Source: a bacterium (GTDB lineage Bacteria; Bacillota; Clostridia; Oscillospirales; Oscillospiraceae). Taken from it: DNA of 64,000 nt. Location: positions 1-64,000 of the forward strand of contig SFQY01000011.1 of the NCBI GenBank assembly GCA_004562395.1, in the 5' to 3' direction. The position numbers and the translations under genes are program-made. The number at the start of each line of letters is the position of its first letter. Positions within the stretch are counted from its first letter, which is position 1. Below, in pieces: positions 26,527 through 35,358 of the stretch. The notes under the pieces are model-generated. The model saw nothing but the letters and a program-made list of their open reading frames with translations. It did no database searches and was not told the DNA's origin.

Positions 26527-27693
26527 ATGGTTCATTTACTGCTGGTCATCATTTATCTGTCCTTCATCAGTCTGGGGCTGCCGGACGCGCTGCTGGGGGC
26601 GGCATGGCCCACCATGTGCCTGGACCTCAGTGTCCCGGTGTCCTTTGCCGGGGGAATTTCCCTGATCATTTCCGCGGGAACGGTGATTTCCAGCCTCCTT
26701 TCCGACCGGATGACCAAGTGGCTGGGCACCGGTAAGGTCACAGCCATCAGCGTCGGAATGACCGCTGTGGCCCTGTTCGGCTTCTGCACCAGCAGCGCCT
26801 ACTGGCAGCTGTGCCTGTGGGCCATTCCCTACGGCCTGGGAGCGGGCAGCGTGGACGCCAGCCTGAACAACTATGTGGCCATCCATTACGCCAGCCGCCA
26901 TATGAGCTGGCTGCACTGCATGTGGGGCGTGGGCGCCAGTGTGGGACCCTACATTATGGGCGCGGCCCTGACCCGGGGCATGGGCTGGAACACAGGCTAT
27001 CTGATCATCGCTTTAATGCAGGTGGTTCTGACGGCGGTGCTGTTCCTGAGCCTGCCCCTGTGGAAAAAGCGCCCCGACGAGCCCGATGTCGGCGGCGTCA
27101 GGGCAAAGCCCCTGACCCTGAAGCAGATCTTCTCCATCCCGGGAGCCCGGGAGGTCATCGCGGCCTTCTTCTGCTACTGCGCCCTGGAGCAGACCTGCTC
27201 CCTCTGGGGCAGCTCCTATCTGGTCATGCACAACGGCCTGGACCGGGAGACCGCCGCCAGCCTGGCCAGCCTCTTTATGCTGGGCATCACCGGGGGCCGG
27301 TTCCTCAGCGGCTTCGTGACCTATAAGATGAACGATGAGAGCATGATCCGCCTGGGGCAGGGGATCATTGCCCTGGGCATCGTGATCATGCTTCTGCCCC
27401 TGGGGAACGGCGCGGCCATGGTGGGCCTGCTGCTGATGGGACTGGGCTGCGCCCCCATCTATCCCTGCGTCATCCACTCCACCCCCGCCCACTTCGGCGA
27501 GGAGAACTCCCAGGCCCTTATCGGCGTCCAGATGGCCGGGGCCTATGTGGGCATCTGCGTCATGCCTCCGCTGTTTGGAATCCTGGCCAACCACCTCGGC
27601 GCTGGACTGCTGCCCTGGTATTTGGCCGCTATCAATGTGGGGATGATCCTCATGTGCGAGCGCCTCAACCGCAAGTGTGCGGCGAAGGCGTAA
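26527..27693 (+). CDS. MFS transporter
   Basis: A 388-residue protein with 12 predicted helices. The frame extends upstream to 26419, but ATG 26527 follows CAGGAG by 8 bases and begins directly with helix 1. Features include LLSDRMTKWLGTGKV (loop 2-3 with the MFS Asp-Arg motif) and the internally repeated GVGASVGPYI and QMAGAYVGICVMPPLFG helices, resembling the sugar/fucose-permease-like MFS group. It follows the PfkB kinase, so the pair may import and phosphorylate a sugar, which is inference from adjacency only. Confidence 0.85.
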   Translation: MVHLLLVIIYLSFISLGLPDALLGAAWPTMCLDLSVPVSFAGGISLIISAGTVISSLLSDRMTKWLGTGKVTAISVGMTAVALFGFCTSSAYWQLCLWAIPYGLGAGSVDASLNNYVAIHYASRHMSWLHCMWGVGASVGPYIMGAALTRGMGWNTGYLIIALMQVVLTAVLFLSLPLWKKRPDEPDVGGVRAKPLTLKQIFSIPGAREVIAAFFCYCALEQTCSLWGSSYLVMHNGLDRETAASLASLFMLGITGGRFLSGFVTYKMNDESMIRLGQGIIALGIVIMLLPLGNGAAMVGLLLMGLGCAPIYPCVIHSTPAHFGEENSQALIGVQMAGAYVGICVMPPLFGILANHLGAGLLPWYLAAINVGMILMCERLNRKCAAKA

Positions 27694-27721
27694 AGGATCC
27701 CGTCACTACAGCAAAAGAACA

Positions 27722-27818
27722 GGGGCTGTCTCCCTAAAGTAAAAGAACACAAATAAAAGAACTGTCATTGCGAACCAGTGACCGCAGTCACTGGTGTGGC
27801 AATCCGTATCCCCCTTGA
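27722..27818. repeat. Half copy of the 58393 hairpin element joined to a module C end
   Basis: Bases 27722-27770 (GGGGCTGTCTCCCTAAAGTA and onward) match one arm of the long hairpin at 58393-58468. They run directly into TCATTGCGAACCAGTGACCG ... CACTGGTGTGGCAATCCGT, which matches one end of the module C element at 62939. The gap between the MFS stop and the PAP2 gene (27694-27874) contains nothing else. Confidence 0.7.
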
Positions 27819-27874
27819 AATGTTCAGATTACTGGCATTTTTAAGGTTCCTTAGTGGGACATCCCCTGTGTTCT

Positions 27875-28471
27875 TTATCGGGTCTCGTATTTGCCGTGCT
27901 TGGGCTGGGGAAGTTTGGGAGCCACCTTGGCGGCCAGGGCGTCGCCGATGAAGGCGAAGAGGATACCGGCGAAGACGGAGAAGATCACGTCGGTGGGGTA
28001 GTGGACGTACAGGTACAGCCGGGAAAAGGCGATGAGGACCGCCAGGATCATGGCGGGGATGCCCATCTTCCGGCTGTTTTTCAGCAGCACGGTGGCCGCC
28101 TCGAAGGAGGCGATGGTGTGGCCGGAGGGGAAGGAGAAGTCGTGCATCCGGTCCACCAGCAGGGGAATGTAGACCCCAAAGTAATCGTTCTGGAAGTCGT
28201 AGGGCCGGGGCCGCTGGACCAGGGGCTTCAGGGTGATGTTGCATACGATCAGCCCCAGGATCAGGGCGAAGCCCATGCCAAGACCTGTCTTCCGGGTCTT
28301 GGGGAAGCACAGCAGCAGCACGGCCACGGCGATCCAGAACACGCCGCCGTCACCGAAAAGGGTGATGATGGGCATGATGAAATCCAGGAAACCGCACTGC
28401 AGGTGGGTCTGGATCCAGTCCAGCACCGGCAGGTCAAAGAAAATTGCCAGTTGATTCAGCAGCTGCAGCAT
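27875..28471 (-). CDS. PAP2-family membrane phosphatase
   Basis: A 198-residue integral membrane protein with about five helices. The three phosphatase motifs are complete: KPLVQRPRP (82-90), PSGH (115-118) and SRxxxxxHxxxD (Ser150 to Asp161). Such enzymes dephosphorylate undecaprenyl diphosphate or lipid phosphates at the membrane. It is the last gene of a four-gene minus-strand operon with a GT2-GtrA glycosyltransferase, so recycling of a polyprenyl carrier is a reasonable inference. Confidence 0.92.
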   Translation of the reverse strand: MLQLLNQLAIFFDLPVLDWIQTHLQCGFLDFIMPIITLFGDGGVFWIAVAVLLLCFPKTRKTGLGMGFALILGLIVCNITLKPLVQRPRPYDFQNDYFGVYIPLLVDRMHDFSFPSGHTIASFEAATVLLKNSRKMGIPAMILAVLIAFSRLYLYVHYPTDVIFSVFAGILFAFIGDALAAKVAPKLPQPKHGKYETR

Positions 28472-28528
28472 GATCAGGCTCCTTCCGTGGCTTGAGGTTC
28501 GGCAGAGGAAGCGGCGGCACCGGCATCC

Positions 28529-30163
28529 TCAAAGAAGGCGTACAGGGTCATGGGCTCCAGAGTGGTGCCCTCGGGGATGGACACGCGTCCGGTCTCGTCG
28601 GGCTGGAAGACCAGGGTGTACACGGTGTTGCCGTCCGCGTCCTCGTCGATGGTGATCCAGCATGATCTCGTCGGAATCGGTCTCGTAGAAATCGGAGGTC
28701 AGCTTGATACTGTCATTCATGAAGGTCAGGCGGACCTTGCCCACGGGCTGGGAGATATCCACGTTGGTGGACACGAAGCACAGCCACTTGCCGCTGTCGT
28801 TCTTGCGGAAGAACATGGACTTGGCGAAGGGGTAATCCTTGACGGTGCCGTCGGTACGGGTGACCTTCAGGGTCAGGCTGATCCGGGCGGAGAACAGGTT
28901 CTCGTTGTACAGGGAGAAATTGGTGACGCTGACATCGGCAAACTCATAGCCGCCGTGGCTCTGCATCCACAGCTCCGTGGTCTTGACGATGTCGGTGTAG
29001 GCATCGGAGGAGGTGTCGAAGTATTTCGCCACGGTGCCCCGGTCGGTGACTTCCTTGATCATCCACAGGCAGTTGGTCTTGGCGGCGTTGATCACCACGT
29101 CCTCCTGCTCCTGGGTGATGGTGTTGCTCTCGGTGCGCTCGGTAAAGGTCCGGGTGGATTCGTCGTAGGTGACCTCCATCTGGTTGCCCTTTTCGTCGAA
29201 CACCGTCACCGTGGGCTGGGTGAAGAGGCCGCTGACCTCCTGCAGGCACATGCTGGTGCCGGTGGTACCGGCGGGCAGGTATTTCTCGGCCACGGTGGCG
29301 GCGATCTGGATGGTGTTGTCGTCGCTGAGGGGGACGTTGTTGACATAGGCGGTGTGGCCGTTTACCTTCTCAATGAGGTAGCTGCAGTCCCGCTCAAAGT
29401 ACACCTCCACGGCACCCAGCTGCCAGTCCGGAAGCTCGCCGCCCAGGTCCTCCAGGGTGGTATCGCCCACGCTGTTCTTGTCCACCAGGGTGAAGGCCGC
29501 GACCTTTTCATTGCCCAGACGGACCACGTACTTCTTGTCGCCGGAGAGGCCGGCGGAGGTTTCCAGATAGCTCAGCTTGGAATCGCCGACCTTGTTGTTC
29601 ATGTAGGTCACGAACTGGTCCTTACCCTCATAGGCGGTGTCCTGAACGCCGGAGGCCTCATAGAGGTCGGCCCACTGGGGATCGGTGAAGAGCTGGGTGA
29701 AGACCTGCTCTGCCTTGACGGTGGGCTGGGCGGCTTCGAAGTCGGTCAGCCAGCCCTGGAGCCACTGCAGGCCGATGTAGGTGCCCACGAAGAACACCAG
29801 AATGAACAGGAAATACAGTGTGTAGAAGATCACGCCGCCCAGACGGGGGCCTTTTTTCTGTTTCTTCACCGGTTCCGGGGCGGGAGCGGTCTTCCGGGGG
29901 GCCTGGGCGCCGGAGGCGGGAGCCTTTGCGGGCGCGGGCTTTCCGGCGGACGCGGGCTTTCCGGCAGACACGGGCTTTCCGGCAGGCGCGGGTTTCCCGG
30001 CGGAGGCAGCGGGCTTCACCGGGCTCTTGGCCTCAGAGGCGGGGGCCTGCCGGGGAGCGGGACGCTCCGGAGGCGTAGCAGGGGATTTGCTGCGCTGAGC
30101 CAGCAGCTCCTCCACACCGGCGGAGGACTGCTTGTTTTTCTGATCGAATTTTCCTTTATACAT
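28529..30163 (-). CDS. Membrane-anchored extracytoplasmic protein with Lys/Pro/Ala-rich N-terminus, 3' frameshift
   Basis: I do not recognise the family. About 105 N-terminal residues are low-complexity, with repeats of GKPAPAGKPVSAGKPASA type. One helix follows (about 108-130, LGGVIFYTLYFLFILVFFVG), then ~370 residues with NTF2-like alternation, probably outside the cell. GGGAGGT precedes the ATG. After about residue 500 the frame as written turns Arg/His-rich; a one-base shift near 28662 restores a sensible end (ITIDEDADGNTVYTLVFQ ... EPQATEGA) that stops at 28474, 2 bp before the PAP2 ATG. The gene therefore carries a one-base insertion or sequencing error. It lies third in the envelope operon. 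Confidence 0.78.
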   Translation of the reverse strand: MYKGKFDQKNKQSSAGVEELLAQRSKSPATPPERPAPRQAPASEAKSPVKPAASAGKPAPAGKPVSAGKPASAGKPAPAKAPASGAQAPRKTAPAPEPVKKQKKGPRLGGVIFYTLYFLFILVFFVGTYIGLQWLQGWLTDFEAAQPTVKAEQVFTQLFTDPQWADLYEASGVQDTAYEGKDQFVTYMNNKVGDSKLSYLETSAGLSGDKKYVVRLGNEKVAAFTLVDKNSVGDTTLEDLGGELPDWQLGAVEVYFERDCSYLIEKVNGHTAYVNNVPLSDDNTIQIAATVAEKYLPAGTTGTSMCLQEVSGLFTQPTVTVFDEKGNQMEVTYDESTRTFTERTESNTITQEQEDVVINAAKTNCLWMIKEVTDRGTVAKYFDTSSDAYTDIVKTTELWMQSHGGYEFADVSVTNFSLYNENLFSARISLTLKVTRTDGTVKDYPFAKSMFFRKNDSGKWLCFVSTNVDISQPVGKVRLTFMNDSIKLTSDFYETDSDEIMLDHHRRGRGRQHRVHPGLPARRDRTRVHPRGHHSGAHDPVRLL

Positions 30164-30178
30164 GACGCGAAACCTCCC

Positions 30179-31339
30179 TTAGCCGGCGGGCCGAACCATC
30201 CAGAAGTTCGGCATACGTCTCGGCTCGGACTGGAGCAGAGAGTAGTTGTTGATCATGACCACTTCTCCGGCATCGCCGTAGCGGCCCTCATTGTCCCGGT
30301 ACATCATGACGGAGGAGGAGCCGCCGTCCATGTTGCAGGCGTTGACGGCCTTGTATTCCACCATGATGTCGATGATGTCGGCGTAGGTGCCGCCCAGGGA
30401 ACCGGCCTGACGGCCATCGATGCAGACGAAGATCACGGCGCCGTCCTCCCGCTGGCCGATGGCGGTACGGGGGTTGAAGCCGGAGTTGTTGTTGTAGGCT
30501 TCCATGTTGACCTCACCGTTGATGATCAGGGCAGGGCCAAAGCAGCAGCCGTCCCGGATCTTCAGCTCCGCGGCCTGGGCCTGGGAAAGGTTATTCCTGG
30601 AAACCACCAGAATATCGTCCTCGTTGAAGCCCGCGAAGCCCTCCAGACCCGGCTGCTTGCCGCTGGTCCAGACGCAGTTGCCCTTGGACATGACCAGACC
30701 CAGGGGATAGCTGCCCACGGTGGAGCTGGTGGTGCCGTCGTCGAAGAAAGCACCGGCGTTGATGGCGGCGATGGCGCCCTCGTCCTGAATGGCCTGGTTG
30801 ATCCGCTTGCCGGGGATGCTGGTGGAGAACTTCTCCGTGGAGGTGGCCATGTAGACCTGAGCGGGATTCTGGATGATCATGATATGGGCGTTGTAGGTGT
30901 CACCGGCGTAGCGCTCAATGCGGATGCCGTCGGGATAGTTGGCCCACTCGTTGTTGTCGGAGGTGATGGCGTTGTACTTCTTGACCACCACCTTGGAGGT
31001 GTTGGTCAGCTCGTCGGTGAGCTCGGCGTTGACGCTGGCGCGGATCTCGGCCACGGCCTCCTCGCCGATGAACAGGGCAGGCACCCACTTGGTGGCGCTG
31101 GCCTCGATCAGGGACATGGTCAGAACATCCCGGGCGGCGGTGGAGGGGCCGTTGAACACCATATTCATCACCAGAACCAGAGCCGCCGCGGCCAGCAGGA
31201 TCACGGTGAACAGCAGCAGGAAGAACCGGCGGATGATCCGGCCCAAGAGGCCGCTGCCCTTTTTCTTTTTCCGGGACTGCTTGGCGGCCGGTGCCCCCTG
31301 GGCGGGAGGCGCGTAATCCTGGGTAGTCTTTTTACTCAT
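30179..31339 (-). CDS. Membrane-anchored phosphodiester glycosidase (NAGPA domain) protein
   Basis: A 386-residue protein. A Lys-rich cytoplasmic start and one helix (about 35-58) anchor it. The C-terminal ~220 residues carry the NAGPA/DUF2233 hallmarks: AAINAGAFFDDGTTSS, NPRTAIGQREDG, IFVCIDGRQ and NMDGGSSSVMMY. The family includes the mammalian uncovering enzyme, which cleaves GlcNAc-1-phosphodiesters; bacterial members act on cell-wall or exopolysaccharide glycans. The ATG at 31339 overlaps the stop of the upstream GT2-GtrA gene, so they are translationally coupled. Confidence 0.88.
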   Translation of the reverse strand: MSKKTTQDYAPPAQGAPAAKQSRKKKKGSGLLGRIIRRFFLLLFTVILLAAAALVLVMNMVFNGPSTAARDVLTMSLIEASATKWVPALFIGEEAVAEIRASVNAELTDELTNTSKVVVKKYNAITSDNNEWANYPDGIRIERYAGDTYNAHIMIIQNPAQVYMATSTEKFSTSIPGKRINQAIQDEGAIAAINAGAFFDDGTTSSTVGSYPLGLVMSKGNCVWTSGKQPGLEGFAGFNEDDILVVSRNNLSQAQAAELKIRDGCCFGPALIINGEVNMEAYNNNSGFNPRTAIGQREDGAVIFVCIDGRQAGSLGGTYADIIDIMVEYKAVNACNMDGGSSSVMMYRDNEGRYGDAGEVVMINNYSLLQSEPRRMPNFWMVRPAG

Positions 31340-32450
31340 ATTTCTCAACCTCTTCTTTGGTTTTTTGCGGCGCGAAGACCCAGCGCTGCTGGATCATGTA
31401 GCTGACGAAATACAGAACCGTCATGACAACGGCATAGATGAAGGTCCTCAGGCCGTTGGCCCGGTCGCTGATCCGCAGAAGGGAGTAGACCCCCTGGGTC
31501 AGCAGCACCTGGGCCGCCATCTGGGGCAGGGCCAGGCAGTAATAGCGGAGCATGGCCTTCCCGGTGTCCACCCGGGTGCGGAAGACCAGCTTCTTATTCA
31601 GGAAGAAATTCAGCAGCGAGGAGATCACCCTGGCCCCGATGCCGGCGGCGGCGGTGAGGGAAAAGCCGTTGAGAATTCCCCGGAGGCCCCAGCTCAGGGC
31701 GGAGTAGGCGCCGGTATCCACCAAGGCGCTGACGAGGGAGCTGAGGGTGTAGCGGAAGAAGTGGGCCAGGATCAGCTTGTAGATCCGCCAGGAGTCGTGG
31801 ATCACCCGGAAGTGGGAGCTTTTGTTTTCCTCGATGTAGACGGTGCGGATCTTCACCTCATCAAAGGGGATGCCGTTGGTCTTGAAGGCCAGCAGCATGT
31901 TTGTCTCGTACTCAAAGCGGTCACCGGCCACGTCCACCAGAATCTGCACCGCGTCCCTGGGCAGGGCCCGCAGGCCGGTCTGGGTGTCGGAGATGGTCAT
32001 GCCGCAGAAGATCTTGAACACCAGGGAGGTGGTGTGGTTGCCGAAGCGGCTCCGGGGAGGCACATGGTCCAGGGTAAAGTCCCGGCAGCCCAGCACACAG
32101 CGGCCCGTTTGCAGCATGTGTTCGCAGCAGGCCCGGGTGTCGGCGGGGTGGTGCTGGTTGTCTCCGTCCACGGTGACCACACCCAGCCCCTCCGGCCGGT
32201 TGTCCAGGAAGTAGCGGAAGGCGGTTTTCAGAGCGGCGCCCTTGCCCCGGTTCACCGCGTGGTGCAGCAGATGCACCTCGGGATGACGGGCGGCTTCCTC
32301 AAAATAAAACAGGTTCTCCGGCTTGCTTCCGTCGTTGACCAGAATGATATCGGTAAATCCGTATTCCAGAAGACCGTCGATGACGGTCCCCAGCTTTTCG
32401 TCCGGGTCCAGGGACGGCAGGACCACGGACACGCGGGATAAATCTTGCAT
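31332..32450 (-). CDS. GT2 glycosyltransferase fused to a GtrA-like membrane domain
   Basis: A 372-residue two-domain protein. Residues 1-225 form a GT-A GT2 domain (SVVLPSLDPDEKL, NDGSK, Asp95-Gly-Asp97 in VDGDNQH, QTGLRALP) like dolichyl-phosphate sugar synthases. Residues ~232-365 have four helices of the GtrA/DPMS_2 type (LLNFFLNKKLVFR is a typical motif). It probably makes or flips a polyprenyl-phosphate-linked sugar. It is first in the operon with the NAGPA, Lys/Pro/Ala and PAP2 genes and has a good promoter at 32503. Confidence 0.9.
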   Translation of the reverse strand: MQDLSRVSVVLPSLDPDEKLGTVIDGLLEYGFTDIILVNDGSKPENLFYFEEAARHPEVHLLHHAVNRGKGAALKTAFRYFLDNRPEGLGVVTVDGDNQHHPADTRACCEHMLQTGRCVLGCRDFTLDHVPPRSRFGNHTTSLVFKIFCGMTISDTQTGLRALPRDAVQILVDVAGDRFEYETNMLLAFKTNGIPFDEVKIRTVYIEENKSSHFRVIHDSWRIYKLILAHFFRYTLSSLVSALVDTGAYSALSWGLRGILNGFSLTAAAGIGARVISSLLNFFLNKKLVFRTRVDTGKAMLRYYCLALPQMAAQVLLTQGVYSLLRISDRANGLRTFIYAVVMTVLYFVSYMIQQRWVFAPQKTKEEVEKYE

Positions 32451-32502
32451 AGAATCGCCTCTTCATAAATTTGCGCAAAATAAGTCATATTAAACACTCC
32501 AT

Positions 32503-32530
32503 ACTATATCATAAGAATTTTCATTTGCAA
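32503..32530 (-). promoter_or_regulatory. Promoter of the GT2-NAGPA-PAP2 operon
   Basis: On the minus strand, TTGCAA, 16-base spacer, TATAGT, about 53 bp upstream of the GT2 start. The surrounding sequence is AT-rich. Confidence 0.7.
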
Positions 32531-32731
32531 AGTGTTTTCAAGAAATCTTAATAGATTTTGTCGAGAAAATTTGTTGACATAATCACAAAAATTTCCCAGC
32601 TCCCACAGTGCCCCCGGACAGCCCCACCCCGCCGGAGGCACAGATAACGCAGATATCAGATATGAGATATAAGAGATAAGTGAATGTATCCCCTTCGGGG
32701 AGGTTTTTGAAATGTGCATATCGGTTTCCCT

Positions 32732-32950
32732 CAGCTGCCTGATAAATTGGAATTTGTGGGGATGTCGGCCGCACAATACCTTCCCCCGGGGGGAAGGTGC
32801 CCCAGTGCGCACACTGGGGCGGATGAGGAACGGCGATATGTTCCGAATCTGTATGCATTTCGTTAAAAAGGTCGCTTCGCGGTCCCCCTTCCCCCCGGGG
32901 GAAGGTATTGTGCGGCACTCATCCCTGCAAACACCAATTTATCGAGCAGC
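32732..32950. repeat. Modular inverted-repeat element, module B (copy F1)
   Basis: 219 bp. The outer ends are CAGCTGCCTGATAAATTGG and its inverted partner; the inner inverted arms GCCGCACAATACCTTCCCCC / GGGGGAAGGTATTGTGCGGC span 32768-32916. The centre contains GCCCCAGTGCGCACACTGGGG. The gap 32451-33114 holds this element, the divergent promoters, and short AT-rich sequence without genes. Confidence 0.8.
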
Positions 32951-33029
32951 GGAGCAAATCTGACAGCACATTATCTTATATCTCATATCACATATCTCAT
33001 ATCTCAAATCCTCCCCCGTGGGGGCGGGC

Positions 33030-33058
33030 TTGACAGGGGGGCGGGGACGTGGTAAATT
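33030..33058 (+). promoter_or_regulatory. Promoter for the GH2 gene at 33115
   Basis: Consensus TTGACA, a 17-base G-rich spacer, and TAAATT, 57 bp upstream of the ATG. Confidence 0.75.
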
Positions 33059-33114
33059 GAAAATATGAGAAAAATCCGGCGGAGGGATATGCCGGAGGGG
33101 AAGGAGACTGGCTT

Positions 33115-34797
33115 ATGCGGCTTTGCACCACCCGGGGAGAGAACCCCGGCATGACCCCCTGGCAGACGTATCCCCGGCCCCAGATGCGGCGGGATTCTTA
33201 CATAAATCTCAACGGAATGTGGGAATTTGCCCCGGGAACGGAGGAATTTCACCGGCAGATCCTGGTTCCCTTCTGCCCGGAGTCGGAGCTGTCCGGCATC
33301 GGGGAGCATTTCCCGGAGGGTACCGTCCTGAGCTACCGCCGCCGGGTGACCCTGCCTCCAGGCTTCTGCCGGGGGCGGCTGCTGCTGCATGTGGGAGCCG
33401 CGGACCAGATCGCTGAGATTTTCGTCAACGGCATCCCGGCGGCCCGGCACGAGGGAGGCTACACCGCCTTCTGGGCCGACGTCACCGAAGCCTGGCGGGA
33501 GGGGGAGAACGAGATCGTCATCCGCTGCCGGGACGATCTGGGGGACCGGGCCTTTCCCTACGGCAAGCAGACCCTGACCCGGAGCGGGATGTGGTATACC
33601 CCCGTCAGCGGCATCTGGCAGACGGTGTGGATGGAGAGCGTGCCGGAGGTTTTCATCCGGCAGCTGCGGGTGGAGGTCCGGGGCGCCTCCGTCACCATCG
33701 ACACCGGGCTGGAGCTCCCCGGCACCGTCACCGTGGCGGGACTGGGAAGCTTCTCCCTGGAGCAGGGGACAGTGACCATCACCCCGGAGAAGCCCCGGCT
33801 TTGGAGCCCCGGGGACCCCTGGCTTTACCGATTCACCCTGGAGACGGGGGAGGACCGGGTGGAGTCCTATTTTGCCCTGCGTACCCTGGAGATCCGGAAA
33901 ATCGGGGCCTACCCCCGGCTCTGCCTCAATGGAAAGCCCTTCTTTTTCCACGGCCTGCTGGACCAGGGCTACTGGCCTGAGGGCCTGTTCACCCCCGCCG
34001 ATCCCCGGTGCTACGCCGACGACATTCTGGCCATGAAGAAGCTGGGCTTCAACACCCTGCGCAAGCATATCAAGGTGGAGCCGGAGGAATTTTACTATCA
34101 GTGCGACTGCCTGGGGATGATCGTCTGGCAGGACATGGTCAACAACGGCCCCTACCGCTTCCTCCGGGACACGGCGCTGCCCAACCTGGGCATCCAGAGA
34201 CTGGACGACCGGCGGCGCTGCCCCGATGCGCGGATCCGGGGGACCTTCCTGGAGCAGGCGGAGGCCCTGGTGTCCCAGCTGAGGAACCACCCCTGTATCT
34301 GTTACTGGACCGTCTTCAACGAGGGCTGGGGCCAGTTTGACAGCGACCGGGTCTATGACTGGTTCCGGAAGCTGGACGATACCCGGTTCATCGACACCAC
34401 CTCCGGCTGGTTCCGGCGCAGCCGCACCGACGTGGACAGCCGCCATATCTATGGACGGCCCATCCGGCTGAAGGGGGACGGGAAAAAGCCCCTGGTGCTG
34501 TCGGAGTTCGGCGGCAAGACCTGCAGGATCAGCGGTCATGTGTTCAACCCGGACAAGGCCTACGGCTACGGCGTCTGCCGGGATCTGCCGGAGCTTCGGC
34601 AGCAGGTGGCGGCGCTGTACCGGGACCAGGTGATCCCCTGCGTGGAGCGGGGCCTCTGCGCGGCCATCTACACCCAGGTCAGCGATGTGGAGGACGAGAT
34701 CAACGGTCTCGTGACCTATGACCGGAAGGTGGAGAAGCTGACGCCAAAGGACATGGTCCCCCTGGCCCGGGCCCTGGCGGAGGCTGTGGAAAAATAA
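33115..34797 (+). CDS. GH2 family glycoside hydrolase, short form
   Basis: A 560-residue GH2 enzyme: sugar-binding domain (about 25-185, NLNGMWEFAPG, GMWYTPVSGIWQ), a short Ig-like domain (about 190-265), and a TIM barrel (about 270-555). The acid/base is Glu403 in VFNEGWG and the nucleophile Glu464 in LSEFGG. It lacks the C-terminal domains of the GH2 at 2003 and belongs to a different subgroup. AAGGAG precedes ATG by 8 bases. There is no signal peptide. It stands alone with its own promoter, 32 kb from the other glycosidases; the substrate is unknown. Confidence 0.9.
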   Translation: MRLCTTRGENPGMTPWQTYPRPQMRRDSYINLNGMWEFAPGTEEFHRQILVPFCPESELSGIGEHFPEGTVLSYRRRVTLPPGFCRGRLLLHVGAADQIAEIFVNGIPAARHEGGYTAFWADVTEAWREGENEIVIRCRDDLGDRAFPYGKQTLTRSGMWYTPVSGIWQTVWMESVPEVFIRQLRVEVRGASVTIDTGLELPGTVTVAGLGSFSLEQGTVTITPEKPRLWSPGDPWLYRFTLETGEDRVESYFALRTLEIRKIGAYPRLCLNGKPFFFHGLLDQGYWPEGLFTPADPRCYADDILAMKKLGFNTLRKHIKVEPEEFYYQCDCLGMIVWQDMVNNGPYRFLRDTALPNLGIQRLDDRRRCPDARIRGTFLEQAEALVSQLRNHPCICYWTVFNEGWGQFDSDRVYDWFRKLDDTRFIDTTSGWFRRSRTDVDSRHIYGRPIRLKGDGKKPLVLSEFGGKTCRISGHVFNPDKAYGYGVCRDLPELRQQVAALYRDQVIPCVERGLCAAIYTQVSDVEDEINGLVTYDRKVEKLTPKDMVPLARALAEAVEK

Positions 34798-34800
34798 CCG

Positions 34801-34829
34801 TTGCAACTTTCCCGCAAGTGCGTTAAAAT
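34801..34829 (+). promoter_or_regulatory. Promoter of the ArsR gene
   Basis: TTGCAA, 17-base spacer, TAAAAT, about 52 bp upstream of the ArsR ATG. ArsR proteins commonly bind their own promoter. Confidence 0.7.
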
Positions 34830-34880
34830 AGGGAAAACGGCCCTTTTTCTCAGGGCGTGACCGTAGTAGGAGGTGCTTTC

Positions 34881-35174
34881 ATGCAGACACTGCCGGACAG
34901 AGAGGTCCTGGAGCATATCGCGGAGCTGTTCAAGGGCTTTGCGGACGTTACCCGGGTCCATATTCTTTCCCTGCTGGTGGAGCGGGAGCTGTGCGTCACC
35001 GATATCGCCGAAGCGGTGGACCTGTCCCAGAGCGCCATTTCCCACCAGCTGCGGATCCTGAAGCAGATGCACCTGATCAAATTCCGCCGGGAGGGGAAAA
35101 ACATCCTCTATTCCCTGGCAGACGACCATGTGAAGACCATCCTGCAGATGGGTCTGGAGCATGTGCTGGAGTGA
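34881..35174 (+). CDS. ArsR/SmtB-family metal-responsive repressor
   Basis: A 97-residue winged-helix protein with AGGAGGT upstream of ATG. The recognition helix lies in LSQSAISHQLRILKQMHLI (48-66). The last helix has Asp81-x-His83 and His94-x2-Glu97, matching the alpha-5 metal site of zinc/cobalt sensors (DxHx10Hx2E/H). The alpha-3 Cys motif of arsenic/cadmium sensors is absent (ELCVTD has a single Cys). It is therefore probably a Zn(II)- or Co(II)-responsive repressor. No metal transporter is adjacent, so its targets lie elsewhere or are only itself. Confidence 0.88.
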   Translation: MQTLPDREVLEHIAELFKGFADVTRVHILSLLVERELCVTDIAEAVDLSQSAISHQLRILKQMHLIKFRREGKNILYSLADDHVKTILQMGLEHVLE

Positions 35175-35198
35175 TTCCCGTATCCTTCCATACCACGT

Positions 35199-35228
35199 CC
35201 CCCGCGCCGCCCGGCGCGGGGGATTTTT
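35199..35228 (+). terminator. Rho-independent terminator after the ArsR gene
   Basis: CCCCCGCGCC pairs with GGCGCGGGGG across a 4-base loop, then A and TTTTT. Confidence 0.9.
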
Positions 35229-35281
35229 CCGCTCCGGAAGGGCGGGCTGTGCCGGTTTTCGCCGGTTTCCGGCAAAAAAGC

Positions 35282-35311
35282 TTGACAGGCCCCGGGAAAA
35301 CGTGGTACGAT
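35282..35311 (+). promoter_or_regulatory. Promoter of the SH3-DUF218 gene
   Basis: Consensus TTGACA, 18-base spacer, TACGAT, 48 bp before the ATG. Confidence 0.75.
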
Positions 35312-35358
35312 TTTTCTGATCTTTTCGCGGAGGTTTTTCCGCAGACGGAGGCAGAGGC

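Noticed and set aside
28550..31405. A 951-codon plus-strand open frame opposite the envelope operon
   Set aside because: It mirrors two well-supported minus-strand genes, has low-complexity Gly/Val/His composition and no family motifs; it is a by-product of high GC in the third codon position.
33004..34806. A 600-codon minus-strand open frame
   Set aside because: It is antisense to the GH2 gene, which has catalytic Glu residues, promoter and ribosome binding site.
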